DNA of 64,000 nucleotides from Nilaparvata lugens. Its lineage: Eukaryota; Arthropoda; Insecta; Hemiptera; Delphacidae. Positions 43,426-54,490 of this stretch are shown piece by piece. Position 1 is the stretch's first letter; each line of letters begins with the position of its first letter. Made by a program: the position numbers and the translations under genes. Under the pieces are notes generated by a model, which saw only the letters and a list, made by a program, of their open reading frames with translations, was not told the origin of the DNA and did not search any database. The stretch lies in assembly GCF_014356525.2 (NCBI RefSeq), contig NC_052510.1, positions 51,737,119-51,801,118 of the forward strand, given 5' to 3'.

Positions 43426-43625
43426 TTCACGTCCACTAAAGTTATTTGAACAATTTCTACAAAAAATCCGAATAATAGGCCTATTATTTATGCACTAACC
43501 GTCTTGAAATACACTATGCATTTTTAGTTACAAAACAGCCAACTTCACTTCTCACTAAAGTTAGTTGAACAATTTCTACAAAAAATATGGATAATATTAT
43601 TTATGCAGTAACTGTCTTGAAATTC
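43426..43625. repeat. Direct duplication, about 121 bp apart
   Basis: CACTAAAGTTATTTGAACAA with CTACAAAAAATCCG near 43435-43470 recurs as CACTAAAGTTAGTTGAACAA with CTACAAAAAATATG near 43554-43590; both continue to a GTCTTGAAAT phrase. Confidence 0.65.
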
Positions 43626-43656
43626 AATGTTGTAAATAAATAAGAAAGAAATTGAA

Positions 43657-45572
43657 TTATTGAAATTGGATCAAATGATACTCTGCAAAGCAGTTTTTGC
43701 TCTCATTGCAACATAGTTGCACTTTGCAATGACTACAACGCGATTTTGGCCTTGATTGAATGTTGTTGATGCTGCAAAGCTCACATCATAGACGCTCTCC
43801 AGTCCACTGTGGCCAATGGACTCCACGATTTCCCAAGGGCATGTCTTTGGGAATGGATTCAGTTTTTCCTCTTCTCTTGGTGCTGCTTGGAGTTGAACAT
43901 GAAGCTCTTTTCAGTCCTCTGCTGGTACTAGGCTGATCTCTGTGCCATCAGGCCACGTGTCACATCTCTTCTGTACTCCAATAGGGAACACTCCTCTCTG
44001 GATCTTTTGTAGACAACATAGGAGTTTACAAATGCTATGTCCAACATTGCCCAGAAAAGTCTCTGCCACCACTTTTTCGATTTTCTATCAACACTGTAGG
44101 TTGAACGGAGTTGATCAGCATGATCAACACCACCCATATTTTGGTTGTAGTCGTTGATTATTGTAGGGCATCTAACATTGTGCTGCATACCTGTTGAGTC
44201 CCTCCTTTTCACAAAGTGATCTTCATTTCCATGATAATTGGAAGCAAGTGTAATACATTTGTTATCCCTCCATTTGAAGAAACTCATCCCAGTATCAGAG
44301 ATCCTATAGTCAAAGTCACCTCTCTGTAGCTTCTTTTCATCCTTCAAGTCAACTGGACCTCCCTTTCTCCCTAACCAAATGGTACCACATGCCAAAGTTT
44401 TTTCATTTTTTAGCCTCTCCAAAAGTTTTATGGAAGTGAAAAAATTATCAAAGAACATGATTTTATTCTTTCCCCATTCTTCTGCAGTCAGAGAAAGGAC
44501 AACTCTTTCACCCAAACCATACTGTTCATATTTTTCCTCCAACATCTCATCTCTCCCTTGATAGACATAAAACTTTTTCATGTACCCAAATTTGTCTGCT
44601 GAGCACCAAAGTTTATATCCTCTTTTTATCGGCTTCATGGGATTGTACTGTTTTATAGTGCTTCTCCTTTGAACAGTACCATTGATTCATCCACTGCTAG
44701 TTCTCGTGATCCATGTAAACATTTTGAAATGTGTGATTCAGCTTTCTGATCAGAGGCTGGAGCTTGTACATTTTTTTGTTATTTCTCGGTATCTGTGAAT
44801 TATCATTCACATGCAAACTGGCGAGAATTGCATTGCATCTATTCCTTGGCATGGTTCTACTAAGAAAAGGAACTTCAAGATCCTCACTAGTATTCCAATA
44901 ATGGTCCTTGCTTGGGAGCTTGTGATACCCCATAAGAAAATTTATTCCTATAAAAGCAAGCATTTAATTTTTCTGAACATTCAAAATTTTATTATTTTGA
45001 ATGGCATATAAATTCGACTGATAACAGAGGTCATCTATTATATTGTCTATAAATATTAGAAAGAAATCAGTTGGAGACTCACACTCCTCAAATATTCCAA
45101 TCACAGGGCCATCTTCAAGGAAAACATCAGGTATTATTGTCTCTGTCCTTTGTTTCTTCCACTTCCTGACTGGCTCTGGAAGCACTTTTTTCTTACCAGT
45201 ACGTCTGTTCATTGAACTGTCAGGAGTGTTTGAAGTACTAGGAGTATCATCTGTAGAAGGGCCAGTAACGTCTGTAGAAGTGCCAGGAACATCTGTAGAA
45301 GGGCCAGGAATATCTGTGGAAGGACCAGGTCTTTGTTTCTCATTACTTGGAGAAATAGCTGTGATATTGTCATCTTCATCTTCTTCATTCAAATTAGGAT
45401 TGCTAACTGTCGCTGCCAACAAAGTCCCAAATATACGGTCAAAAGTACAAGTTTCATCATCAGCATCTGATTCTTCATCAGTGATGATATTATTGTCCAA
45501 GGGAATTTCTTCTACTTCTAATATTGCCAGAATTTCATCATCCCGAAGACCACAGGCCATGATGAAAATCAC
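43657..45572 (-). pseudogene. piggyBac-like transposase, frameshifted
   Basis: The N-terminal acidic and Pro/Ser/Thr-rich region (45572-44964) includes imperfect repeats of GPSTDIPGPSTDVPGTSTDV and an EPVRKWKK motif. A middle block (44963-44697) has GINFLMGYHKLPSKDHYW and RNRCNAILASLHVND. The segment with the first catalytic Asp near 44650-44690 is disrupted. 44638-43928 carries RGYKLWCSADKFGY, IMFFDNFFTSIKLL (second Asp) and NQNMGGVDHADQLRSTYS (third Asp). After another break, a C-terminal zinc-finger segment CELCSINNIQSRPKSRCSHC lies at about 43670-43765. The order is complete but at least three breaks are seen. Intact copies catalyse TTAA-specific cut-and-paste. Confidence 0.85.
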
Positions 45573-45589
45573 TAAGTCTTTGTAGATTT

Positions 45590-46355
45590 AGGATGCATTC
45601 AAAACATATAACAAAAACACAAGTGTAAAAATATCCCAACTTCTAAAAAACGCACTCTCACACATGAAGTTCATGAGTACAGGTATTTGAATAGTTTTTC
45701 AAATAAGCAGTGTACCAATAATTGAAATTATCACTGTACTGTACATACAAATATTCATCAGCTACTGCTCAAGAATGCTCAGTCGCAAAACATGAATGCA
45801 CATTCATGCATAACATTTAAGCATGCAATTGATAATGACAAACGATGCTAACAAATAAACAATGTACAAATAATTATTACTGTACAATAATAAAAATATT
45901 ACTGCACAAATAACATAACCATCAATAACTAACACGCCCGTTTTCAAATGCAACACAAAGCACAAACACAAATACAAATATTGAGGTTAGAATCTGCTGA
46001 GCCAAGCAGACAGTGCAACACTAGTCTGCCAGCAGTACTTCTGAGTACCACGTGTTTTTTATATAAATACAAGTGAACCAAAGGATCAAATATGATAAAA
46101 AAATTATATTTCATCACAGAAAATCATAACAATATAGATAAATATGAAAAAATTCAAAATAGTAGCTGAAAAATGGAATATAAAAATAATAAGAGTACTG
46201 GTGACGCCGACTCCAATCACATATGATATCTAGATGGTTTTGGATATGAACTAGTGTTTCTATTGGTCAGAAATGAGCGGGGAATTTTTAAACTATGAAA
46301 CAAACTGATACTCTACAGTACCAATGGCTTGCATTGGCTCAAAATGTCTTTAACA
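45590..46355. other. 5' flank of the piggyBac remnant, with palindrome
   Basis: AT-rich. AGTACTTCTGAGTACC near 46033-46048 matches 7562-7577, probably a subterminal repeat of this piggyBac family. No gene. Confidence 0.45.
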
Positions 46356-46576
46356 TTAAACCTTGTCAACCAACGGTACTCACAAGTACCACAATCTTTG
46401 ACCATTAGTTATTAAAATTTAATAAATAATGGGGTCATGATATTGAATTTAATAACTAATGGTCATTGTGGTACTCACAAGTACCAAATCTTTGACCATT
46501 AGTTATTAAAATTTAATAACTAATGGTCAAAGATTGTGGTACTTGTGAGTACCGTTGGTTGACAAGGGGTTGGTTG
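46356..46576. mobile_element. Fold-back (palindromic) piggyBac-derived MITE
   Basis: TTAA at 46356-46359 is followed by ACCTTGTCAACCAACGGTAC, TCACAAGTACCACAATCTTT and GACCATTAGTTATT. The right part reads the inverse: AATAACTAATGGTC, AAAGATTGTGGTACTTGTGA, GTACCGTTGGTTGACAAGG. The two arms nearly meet, and a third partial arm (about 46465-46495) lies between. The right TTAA is altered (GGTTGG), so the element is aged. The end sequence matches TTAACCCCTTGTCAACC at 25119. Confidence 0.75.
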
Positions 46577-46747
46577 AAGGAAATTTGTAGAATTTCTGCA
46601 CTGTACTTTTTCGAAGCAAAGGGTGGGGCCCCATAAATAAAAAGATATCTCACGTGATTCTTCCTTGCGTTGTGTTTCTTCAAATAAATTTATATAATTG
46701 GCAGCTCGTCCAGGCTTCAGTCTTCAGCACGTGGGGGGATTTCAAAA

Positions 46748-48150
46748 TTAATTATTTCCTCCCTTACGTGTGTGCCTGGCATAACACATCTTTTTGGCCA
46801 ACTTCATCACTGTTACCCACTGACTTGGGCAGTAAATTGATCCACTTTTCAATGCACGCTCCTTCTCTTTTTGGATCCTGCTATGCATGGAATCAACAGG
46901 CATTTGAGTTTGACCGGTTGTCAAAAATTTGTGCATTGTGGGTGGCACATCAAGAAACATGACTATATACCTGTACAAAGAATACATGAACTTATTACTT
47001 TGTTGGCCATTACAATTGTCCAAGTAGAACAATTAATCTATTCCCATTTCTGCAAATATTTCAATATATTTAAGAATGCAGCTTCCAATTTCTATTGCTC
47101 CTCTCTTAGCTATTCCCTCATACCACATAAAATAATAACATAATTTTCTCTTGGAATCAAACACAGATAGATTCTAGGTTGACAATCTTCTCTTGTAATA
47201 AAAAGATGAAATTTCCCCACACGGTGATGGCAGAACAGCTTATAAATCATACAATATTAAACCACCTGGCCCGGATTTACAATTTTCAATATCTTCATGA
47301 AGCTCTTTTCTGGAGTTTTCCTTGCTATTACAATGTACGAGTACTTCATATTTACATGTCAACTCTTCTGCTTTCGTAGTAGTGTTCTTGTATGCTTCAC
47401 AAATCGAGCACTGATCTTTTTTGGAGAAAAAAATGTATATTAAATTCATAATTGAATATAATCATTTGAATACATACTTTTTGAAACAGGGCACAGTTCC
47501 TTTTCACTACAGAATTGTAAGTAGAGTCTGTACATCAAATTTAAACTACCATCAATAGAATATCTTCTATTCTGACATCTTAGATAATGAGACTCTATCT
47601 GTGGGAATGATTTTATATGAGAGCAAACATGTTCTTTATCCAATTCATTATAAGAAGGTCGATTCAGAAGTTTTCCTCATTTATCAGAATCTGTGAGCCC
47701 AATATCATTAAGTTTGTCTCGTGCAATGCATATTATAGTGTCATTGATATCAAGAGTGTTCTTGAAGAATGTCTTACACACAGTTGTTTTCTCATTGTCA
47801 ATTGTGAATGAGATTCCAGGTTGTTTCACCTTGTTGATTCTTGTTTCTTATATTGATACTTAGGTATACTCTTCTGAATTCTTATTTATGTAATCCCTTT
47901 GTCGCGTGATATCTCTTAATTTCCAGTAAGCAGTGAAGATATTATTTATTTTCTGATCACTGATTTTTGTAGTACATTGAAGCCTGCATTTTTCACCGCA
48001 AGGTGCTTTAACTTCACGTTTTCTAACATTCTTGCCTTTCACAGTCTCATAATCCAAACCTAAGTTCCTTCGACATTTCTTCACTTCTTTCTTCCAAGAC
48101 ACTTTCTTCTTCTACACTTTCTTTTTTAGATGAACTTTTCTGTGGCATTA
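46748..48150 (-). pseudogene. DUF7869-like gene, decayed
   Basis: Fragments in order on the minus strand: a Cys-rich piece (48102-47860; CRRNLGLDYETVKGKNVRKR and APCGEKCRLQC), KSFPQIESHYLRCQNRRYS (47643-47446), CSICEAYKN (about 47420), and the core end YLDNCNGQQSNKFMYSLYRY (47032 on) with FLTTGQTQMPVDSMHS and YCPSQWVTVMKLAKK. The succession matches the intact 541-aa ORF at 4.4-6.0 kb and the 57.7-58.5 kb copy, at considerable divergence. Several frame breaks and an altered His-x-Asp motif indicate loss of function. Confidence 0.6.
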
Positions 48151-48725
48151 TATTATCAACAGTTGTAGCTGCTGGATAATCACTAGGTAACACCAGTACT
48201 CTCTTGGCAGAGAGTTTCTTCCCAAATTGGCAATGGCTGCCACCCTTTCTTTTTGTAAAAAAACTACCAAAATTCTCATATCATGAGAATCTGGCTACAT
48301 TGCCCCTTTATCATATGTCTATATGTCCCGTCATTAATACTTAGTATTGCTTTATTTGATATCTGCCTACTCCAGTCGGCCTTCTACAGATCTAGGAAGC
48401 CATCCACCTCTTTTTTCTATTCTTCACTGTTGCGAATACAATACTTCCTTATTGTCATGGCACAATTAATTTTGAATTGCCTTGCCATTTTTTGCTAATG
48501 TTGGTTTATAAAATCGGCTTGTACTGGAAATAAATTGTCGAAGAATTTTGGTTGCTTCTACATCCTTCCTGTATCCTTCCAAATTGAATATTGATTAAAT
48601 TCTTTCTACTTTGTGATATTTGCTTTTGAGTACAACTAAAAATCTACCCAAGTCTCTCCGAATTGTGGTTGATGTTCAAGTTTCTCTATTAGCTCAACCC
48701 CATACTTCAAAATTGTTAGATTGAT
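48151..48725. other. Unassigned sequence between two decayed genes
   Basis: No recognisable domain. Parts may belong to either neighbour. Confidence 0.35.
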
Positions 48726-49335
48726 TTAAATCCCTTTCAGGGCATCTTCCTCCCTCATCAAATTGAATATTCTACCTTTAAGTATATCGATGTACTTCTG
48801 ACTCCCATGAATGGAAATCATAATAGTAACATGCTTCATACTTCTTCTCTTTTTTTCAATGCTCTTAGACAACCTGTTTTGTTCACACACTTTTATATGT
48901 CTATAAATGTTTTTCTTCATTAAAATTACATTGCATACTGGGCATTGCGATAACTCTGACAATTCCACATAATCTTTTTTTTCTTTGCTTTGGCATGACA
49001 TGCCCGCTTTTTTCAACAATATCACTAAAATTGATGAAGTTGCCATTGATGTTTCTGATTGACTTCCTCCTAGGATCGTTTGGAGGAAGCTCTGAAAAAG
49101 ATTTGACTGCACTCTCCTGCTTGTGGAGAGACATCAAATGCCAAGGCAGCTTTGAAATCATTTCTTTGCAATAGAGACAGCAGAAGAGCTTGTCCCATCT
49201 GTGTTTTGAATCTACTGCTGTGGATGATACGGAAATTTCACCTGTGGCTTCTGTCACAGCTGTCACTGCATCCAAAATTCTATCAGATTTGAATGAGGAG
49301 TCACAATAGAGTATGATTTTCAAATGGGTGAACAA
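48726..49335 (-). pseudogene. Zinc-finger protein fragment, frameshifted
   Basis: Two overlapping frames. The first (49335-48901) has FCCLYCKEMISKLPWHLMSL followed by His; the second (about 49020-48726) has CPVCNVILMKKNIYRHIKVC, each a Cys2-His/Cys finger, plus a LPPNDPRRKSIRNINGNF linker. Proteins with this pair occur in invertebrate multi-copy families, some related to tyrosine-recombinase (Crypton-like) elements, but no recombinase domain is visible here. The family is uncertain. Confidence 0.4.
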
Positions 49336-49591
49336 GTTTCTACTAACTCCATTTTTTTGTAATTTTTAATTCAAAGAGCTATGCAACAGATTCTAGCAAA
49401 AAATAAATGGAAATAGGCTTATTCACAATGTCTACATCATTGGATGTACACATTAAGCTTTGTTTTTTTGGTAGGAATACCTTTTCTCTAAGGTCATTTT
49501 AGATTATCCAACCACCATCAGAGCATTGGCAATATGCAACATAGTGTCCAATGCTACCAGAGACAAAAGGTGGTGAAAATGCTATGACTGG

Positions 49592-50465
49592 TCATAAAAA
49601 GAAGTTTTTATCAGATAAACTTATAAATTTCGGGATATCAGTTAGCTTATAAATAGCATTTGACTCATAGACTTCTTGGGATGGCTGTCTGGTTGGGATA
49701 GTCTTGAAGTCATCACTGTCAATTTGAAATATAATGTGACCAATAAGACCAAACTCTTGATTGTGGGCCATAAGTCCATTGCATAGTCCAAACAATGATC
49801 TGCAATGCTCTGGCACATTCCCTGGATTATTAAATTTCTTCATGCATTCACTTTTTCCAATAATTGTAGCTCGCTTAGCAGCTTCTTCCATATGAATGAT
49901 GCTACTTTTTTATAGGAAGTGGGATTAAACCCTAACTACAGGAAAGCATCTATATGTTTTTTTTCTGGACAATATGGAGATGAACAAAATTTTGTTCCAA
50001 AAAAGGTTGCTGTGGTAAATTTTGAAATTATATCAGTCGCTGTACTTTCCCACTTGATTTGTTTTAAGTTATGGTGAAGCTGTTCAACAGGATAAATAAC
50101 TTCAAGAATTGAAACTCTTTGCCAATAAATGTTTTGTTGGGCCAATCCCTGCACTAGACTGAATGCAAGCTGCACCATTCATCTTTCACATTCAGCTGTT
50201 CAGAATATTTTTCAATGTCACACAGACACACAGCAAGTCCTTGAGTAATGCAGTCAAATGTGCACATGTTTTTCAACACAACTGACACTGCTCCAAACCA
50301 TTGGGGCATCAATGTTATGAATTTTCCATTTCTGATTAATATTATTCTCGGCATACTCTTTGGTAAATTCTCCCTCACATGCATTATTTCTGGGCAAGGG
50401 GATAAATAATAACATTTTTCACTAGTAGGCCTTGCTTGATTATGCCAGCTCTCTACTTGTGTCAT
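49592..50465 (-). pseudogene. Unknown multi-frame gene remnant
   Basis: Three consecutive open segments in overlapping order (50465-50154, 50178-49936, 49891-49592) read as one broken protein of roughly 280 residues: LPKSMPRIILIRNGKFITLM, NMCTFDCITQGLAVCLCDIE, GTKFCSSPYCPEKKHIDAFL, VPEHCRSLFGLCNGLMAHNQ. The cysteine-rich HCRSLFG/CSSPYC pattern suggests metal binding. I do not recognise the family. Confidence 0.4.
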
Positions 50466-51708
50466 TTCTTACATTAGTGAGTTTGCCCATCTGTTTCTCT
50501 CATCAAATTTATTCTGATTTGCTGCTTGATTTACTTGTATCTGATTCTGACCTTCTTGGGAATTATTATGCCCCTCCTTAGGTAATTGATGACGATTTCA
50601 TCCTCATCAGCCGACCAGACTTTATAGAGTGCCTCTCCTGTACCACTTCATTCGACCACTCCACAATGCACTCTGTTGGATGTTTGTGTCTCCTATGCTG
50701 TGTAAGGCCCACTGCTGTAACAAAACGGGCCCCACACAGCTCACAGAGGTGCTCACTTGCATCCTCTACTAGCCCTGTACATCTGGCCCACTCTTTGGCT
50801 CCCACTCTCAACCTGAACTGATGATGCACAAAATCCAAAAACCAGTATGAACTATAATAACCCCACACCGTCAGCACCACTAAATGTTCCAAATGTCATC
50901 AACTTCAGTCTATTGCCCTGGTTTCCGCTTGTTTAGCCAAATATGGCAGGCTAAATCTATAATTCACCTGAAATCTGCTGATTTAGCCTATGGTCAATGC
51001 CTACCATGCCTACAACAATTGCCAATGTATTGAATACTATTTGAGTTTTTCCAACCTACAATAAAATAATTTACAATAATATCTATTAACTACTCAATGA
51101 CTTATTCGATTTAATTTCAATGTCACAAATTAATTATCCAACTGAGAAATATATAGTTTGTTCATTGAAAATTCAATTATCATTGAAAGATTACAAACTC
51201 TAACAAAAAAACACTTATAGTTTATTCCTAATTATTCAGTGTTAATACTGTAGTCTATCCAAATTACTCAAATATTCAATTTTAAAGGGCCCTCTTAGGG
51301 TCAATGCTTATAGCACTAGTACTTAGTTGGATCTCACCTTTTTACTTACTGGAATACACACTAACTAGTCACAAACTATCACACTGTTAACTCCAAAACT
51401 GCTGACAACAATTATTACAGGAGCTCACTATAGAGACGTCCGCTCAGTTCAGTTGCTGAACTCCAACTGAAACCAAGGTCTCCAACCACCATAGTCTTCA
51501 ATTCTCTGGCAGGTCATCACCAAAACTCTACCTATACAGACACTAACTGCAGTTGCAGTTCTTTTATTATTTGATAAGGAGACAAATCTTGAGTCAATAT
51601 CTAGTGTTGATGTATAACCATGGTTTTCAACCACCATAGTCTTATTTCCCTCCACATGTGTTGCATACTATCTGTGCTGCAAACATCCAGAATCGTACAC
51701 TCATCCTG
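50434..51708. repeat. Segment A of a triplicated block
   Basis: Aligns with 52385-53816 and 55166-56595 (about 1950 and 4730 bases away), including the finger ORF and downstream non-coding part. It has only one unit of the 145-bp minisatellite where the other two segments have two. It ends at CATCCTG, where block D (51709 on) begins. Confidence 0.8.
50578..50892 (-). pseudogene. C2H2 finger ORF, copy A (R2-like LINE N-terminus?)
   Basis: A 104-codon frame with CELCGARFVTAVGLTQHRRH then KHPTE, a C2H2 finger of the style found at the N-terminus of R2-group (restriction-like endonuclease) LINEs. The frame is closed by a TGA just upstream and has no ATG, so it is a fragment or an exon. No RT follows. 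The same ORF recurs in segments B and C with a few substitutions. Confidence 0.45.
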
Positions 51709-53935
51709 TTTACTGTCAATTTTTGAATGATGCCCCGAATGGAGACGTCACATGTAGAACAAATCTTGTATTGAGTCCTCGGTGTTATGGTTTGAAATTT
51801 GAAAGTGCATGGATGAAAGCTATGAGAACACCAGACTGTGTGAATCAATACAAGATTTAATATAATCATCCGAATTGCAGGAGGCATAAACTCTCGCATA
51901 CCCTTAATTCGTCCAATGACTGATTGCATAAGACTAATATTTTTTGAAGAATGTAGGTTGCAGTGTAGCAGTTGCAAGACACTGGGTATGGTGACCTTAA
52001 ACTATTACCTGTGATGAAAATGGTATATAAAACCAGACAGGTCAAGCAAAAACCTCAATGCACTTCTACTTATCCTCATTCACTTACTTCCACCATATGA
52101 AAATATCCTGCATTTCCAATGCCTCCTCCACTGCTGCATCAATTTTGGCCACCAGCCTCCTTGGAACCTTACAGGCCTTCAAATTATCTTTCGTTTTGTG
52201 GTTCTGAAAACAAAAATCAAACCTTGAATAATTGTTCATTTTAACAATTATTATCTCATATTGTATTGTATTCATTAAGATTTGCTTTATTCATACATTC
52301 AAGATGAGAATTACTCCATTCTCAATATGCAGGCTTTGCCAACATGACTCTAAATTGTTAAACCCTTGAGATCGTATTAGTGATTATGCCAGTTCTCTAC
52401 TTGTGTCATTTCTTCCATTAGTGGGTTTGCCCATCTGCTTCTCTCATCAAATTTATCCTGATTTGCTGCTCGAGTTACTTGTTTCTGATTCTGATCTTCT
52501 TGGGAATTATTATGCACCTTATGTGACTTAGCTAATTGATGACGAACTCATCCTCATCATCCGACCAGACTTTATAGCGTGTCTCTCCTGTACCACATCA
52601 TTCGACCACTCCACAATGCACTCTGTTGGATGTTTGTGTCTCTTATGCTGTGTAAGGCCCACTGCTGTAGCAAAATGGGCCCCACACAGCTCACAGAGGT
52701 GCTCCCACGCATCCTCCACTGGCTCTCCACATCTGGCCCATTCTTTGGCTGCCACTCTTAACCTGACCTGATGATGCACAAAATCCAAAAACCAGTATGA
52801 ACTATAATAACCCCACACAGTCAGCACCACTAAATGTTCCAAATGTCATCAACTCCAGTCTATTGTCCTGGTTTCCGCTTGTTTAGCCAGATATGGCAGG
52901 CTAAATCTATAATTCACCTGAAATCTGCTGATTTAGCCTATGGTCAATGACCCATGCCTACAGCAATTGCCAATGTATTGAATACTATTCGAGTTTTTTC
53001 CAACCTACAATAAAATAATTTTACAATAATATCTATTAACTACTCATACTAAGCTCAATGACTTATTTGTTTTAATTTCAATGTCACCAATTAATTATCC
53101 AACTAAGTTTGTTTATTGAAAATTCAATTATCATTGAAACATTACAAACTCTACCAAAAAACACTTATAGTTTATTCCTAATTATTCAGTGTTAATACTG
53201 TAGTCTATCCAAATTACTCAAATATTCAATTTTAAAGGGCCCTCTTAGGGTCAGTGCTTATAGCACTAGTACTTAGCTGGATCTCACCTTTCTACTTACT
53301 GGAATAAACACTTTTAACTAGTCACAAACTATCACTCTGTCAACTCCAATACTGCTGACAACAATTACTACAGGAGCTCACTATAGAGATGTATGCTCAG
53401 TTCGGCTGCCGTACTCCAACTGAAACCAAGGTTTCCAACCACAAAAGTCTTCAATCTTCTGGCAGGTCATCAACTAAACTCTACCTATACAGACACTAAC
53501 TGCAGTTGCAGTTTTTTCATTATCTGATAAGGTGACAAATCTTGAGTCAATATCTAGTTTTGATGTATAACCAAGGTCTCCAACCACCATAGTCTTCAAT
53601 TCTCTGGCAGGTCATCAACTAAACTCTACCTATACAGACACTAACTGCAGTTTCAGTTTTTTTCATTGTCTGATAAGGTGACAAATCTTGAGTCATTATC
53701 TAGTGTTGATGTATAACCATGGTTTTCAACCACCATAGTCTTATTTCCCTCCACATGTGTTGCATACTATCTGTGCTGCAACCATCCAGAATCGTACACT
53801 CATCCTGCCCATACACTCATATTGTAATGAATTGCATGACAGATTTGTAGCAGGCATACAACTTCTTCTCCATTAATACATATGCCACTGGAAAAGCCTT
53901 GAAGTGACAAATTTATGACGATTTAAGAAACTGAT
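51709..53935. repeat. Duplicated block D1 plus segment B
   Basis: Matches 54491-56716 at an offset of about 2781-2782 over about 2.2 kb with high identity. It contains a non-coding part (TTTACTGTCAATTTTTGAATG...), a short minus-strand open segment near 52275-52084 (ACKVPRRLVAKIDAAVEEAL), the finger ORF and a minisatellite of about 145 bp (units at 53426, 53571 and a partial at 53717). Confidence 0.85.
52528..52842 (-). pseudogene. C2H2 finger ORF, copy B
   Basis: Same 104-codon frame as copy A with small changes (CELCGAHFATAVGLTQHKRH). Its open state in all three copies may simply reflect youth of the duplications. Confidence 0.45.
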
Positions 53936-54292
53936 AAGTTATATAGATAGATGTAGATACCAACTGATAGACTGAGGGCCGTTTTCTCCACATGGTGTGC
54001 TTGCCCTTAATATGTAGATAGCATTTTTAAACTCCCATAAAAAAATGATATTTCCCAATAACCTTCGGTTATCACCTCTTTTTAGGGGTGCAATCATGTT
54101 ATGCTGCATAACCATTGTGTCCTGTTTGCAAACGATGTTACTTGCAAACAATCCTCCTTACCATTCTAGGGTAAATAAGCATTTCACAACTGTTAGGGTT
54201 GACCATACTCATGCAAATTATCTGATACAGACAGAATAATGAAATTTGAATTTCAAAGTCTTTTGCTTATTTATTAGCTCATTGTATAATTG
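53936..54292. other. Spacer between duplicated blocks
   Basis: About 350 bp with no recognisable content. It contains CAACTGTTAGGGTTGACC near 54187, but no repeat boundary was found. Confidence 0.35.
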
Positions 54293-54400
54293 CCGGCCAG
54301 GATAGCAGAGTCAACTAAGGTGTTGCAACCTTCAGTCTGCTAGTACTAACTGGTTGTAGGTTCGAATCCTGCAGAACGCCATCGAATAGGCATGGATGCT
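54293..54400 (+). repeat. tRNA-promoter SINE head
   Basis: A-box TAGCAGAGTCA at 54303-54313 and a perfect B-box GGTTCGAATCC at 54359-54369, 56 bases apart start to start (long, as in Leu/Ser-type heads). No acceptor-stem pairing, so a SINE or tRNA relic. Confidence 0.55.
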
Positions 54401-54490
54401 TGAACATCTCATAAAATCACTCTAGCACTTCCCTTCACCCATGCACATGCAAAAGCTCATGTGGGTATTGTAACACTCTGTTGGGGGGGG

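Noticed and set aside
45043..45585. 180-codon plus-strand ORF
   Set aside because: Antisense shadow of the Pro/Ser/Thr-rich N-terminus of the piggyBac transposase remnant.
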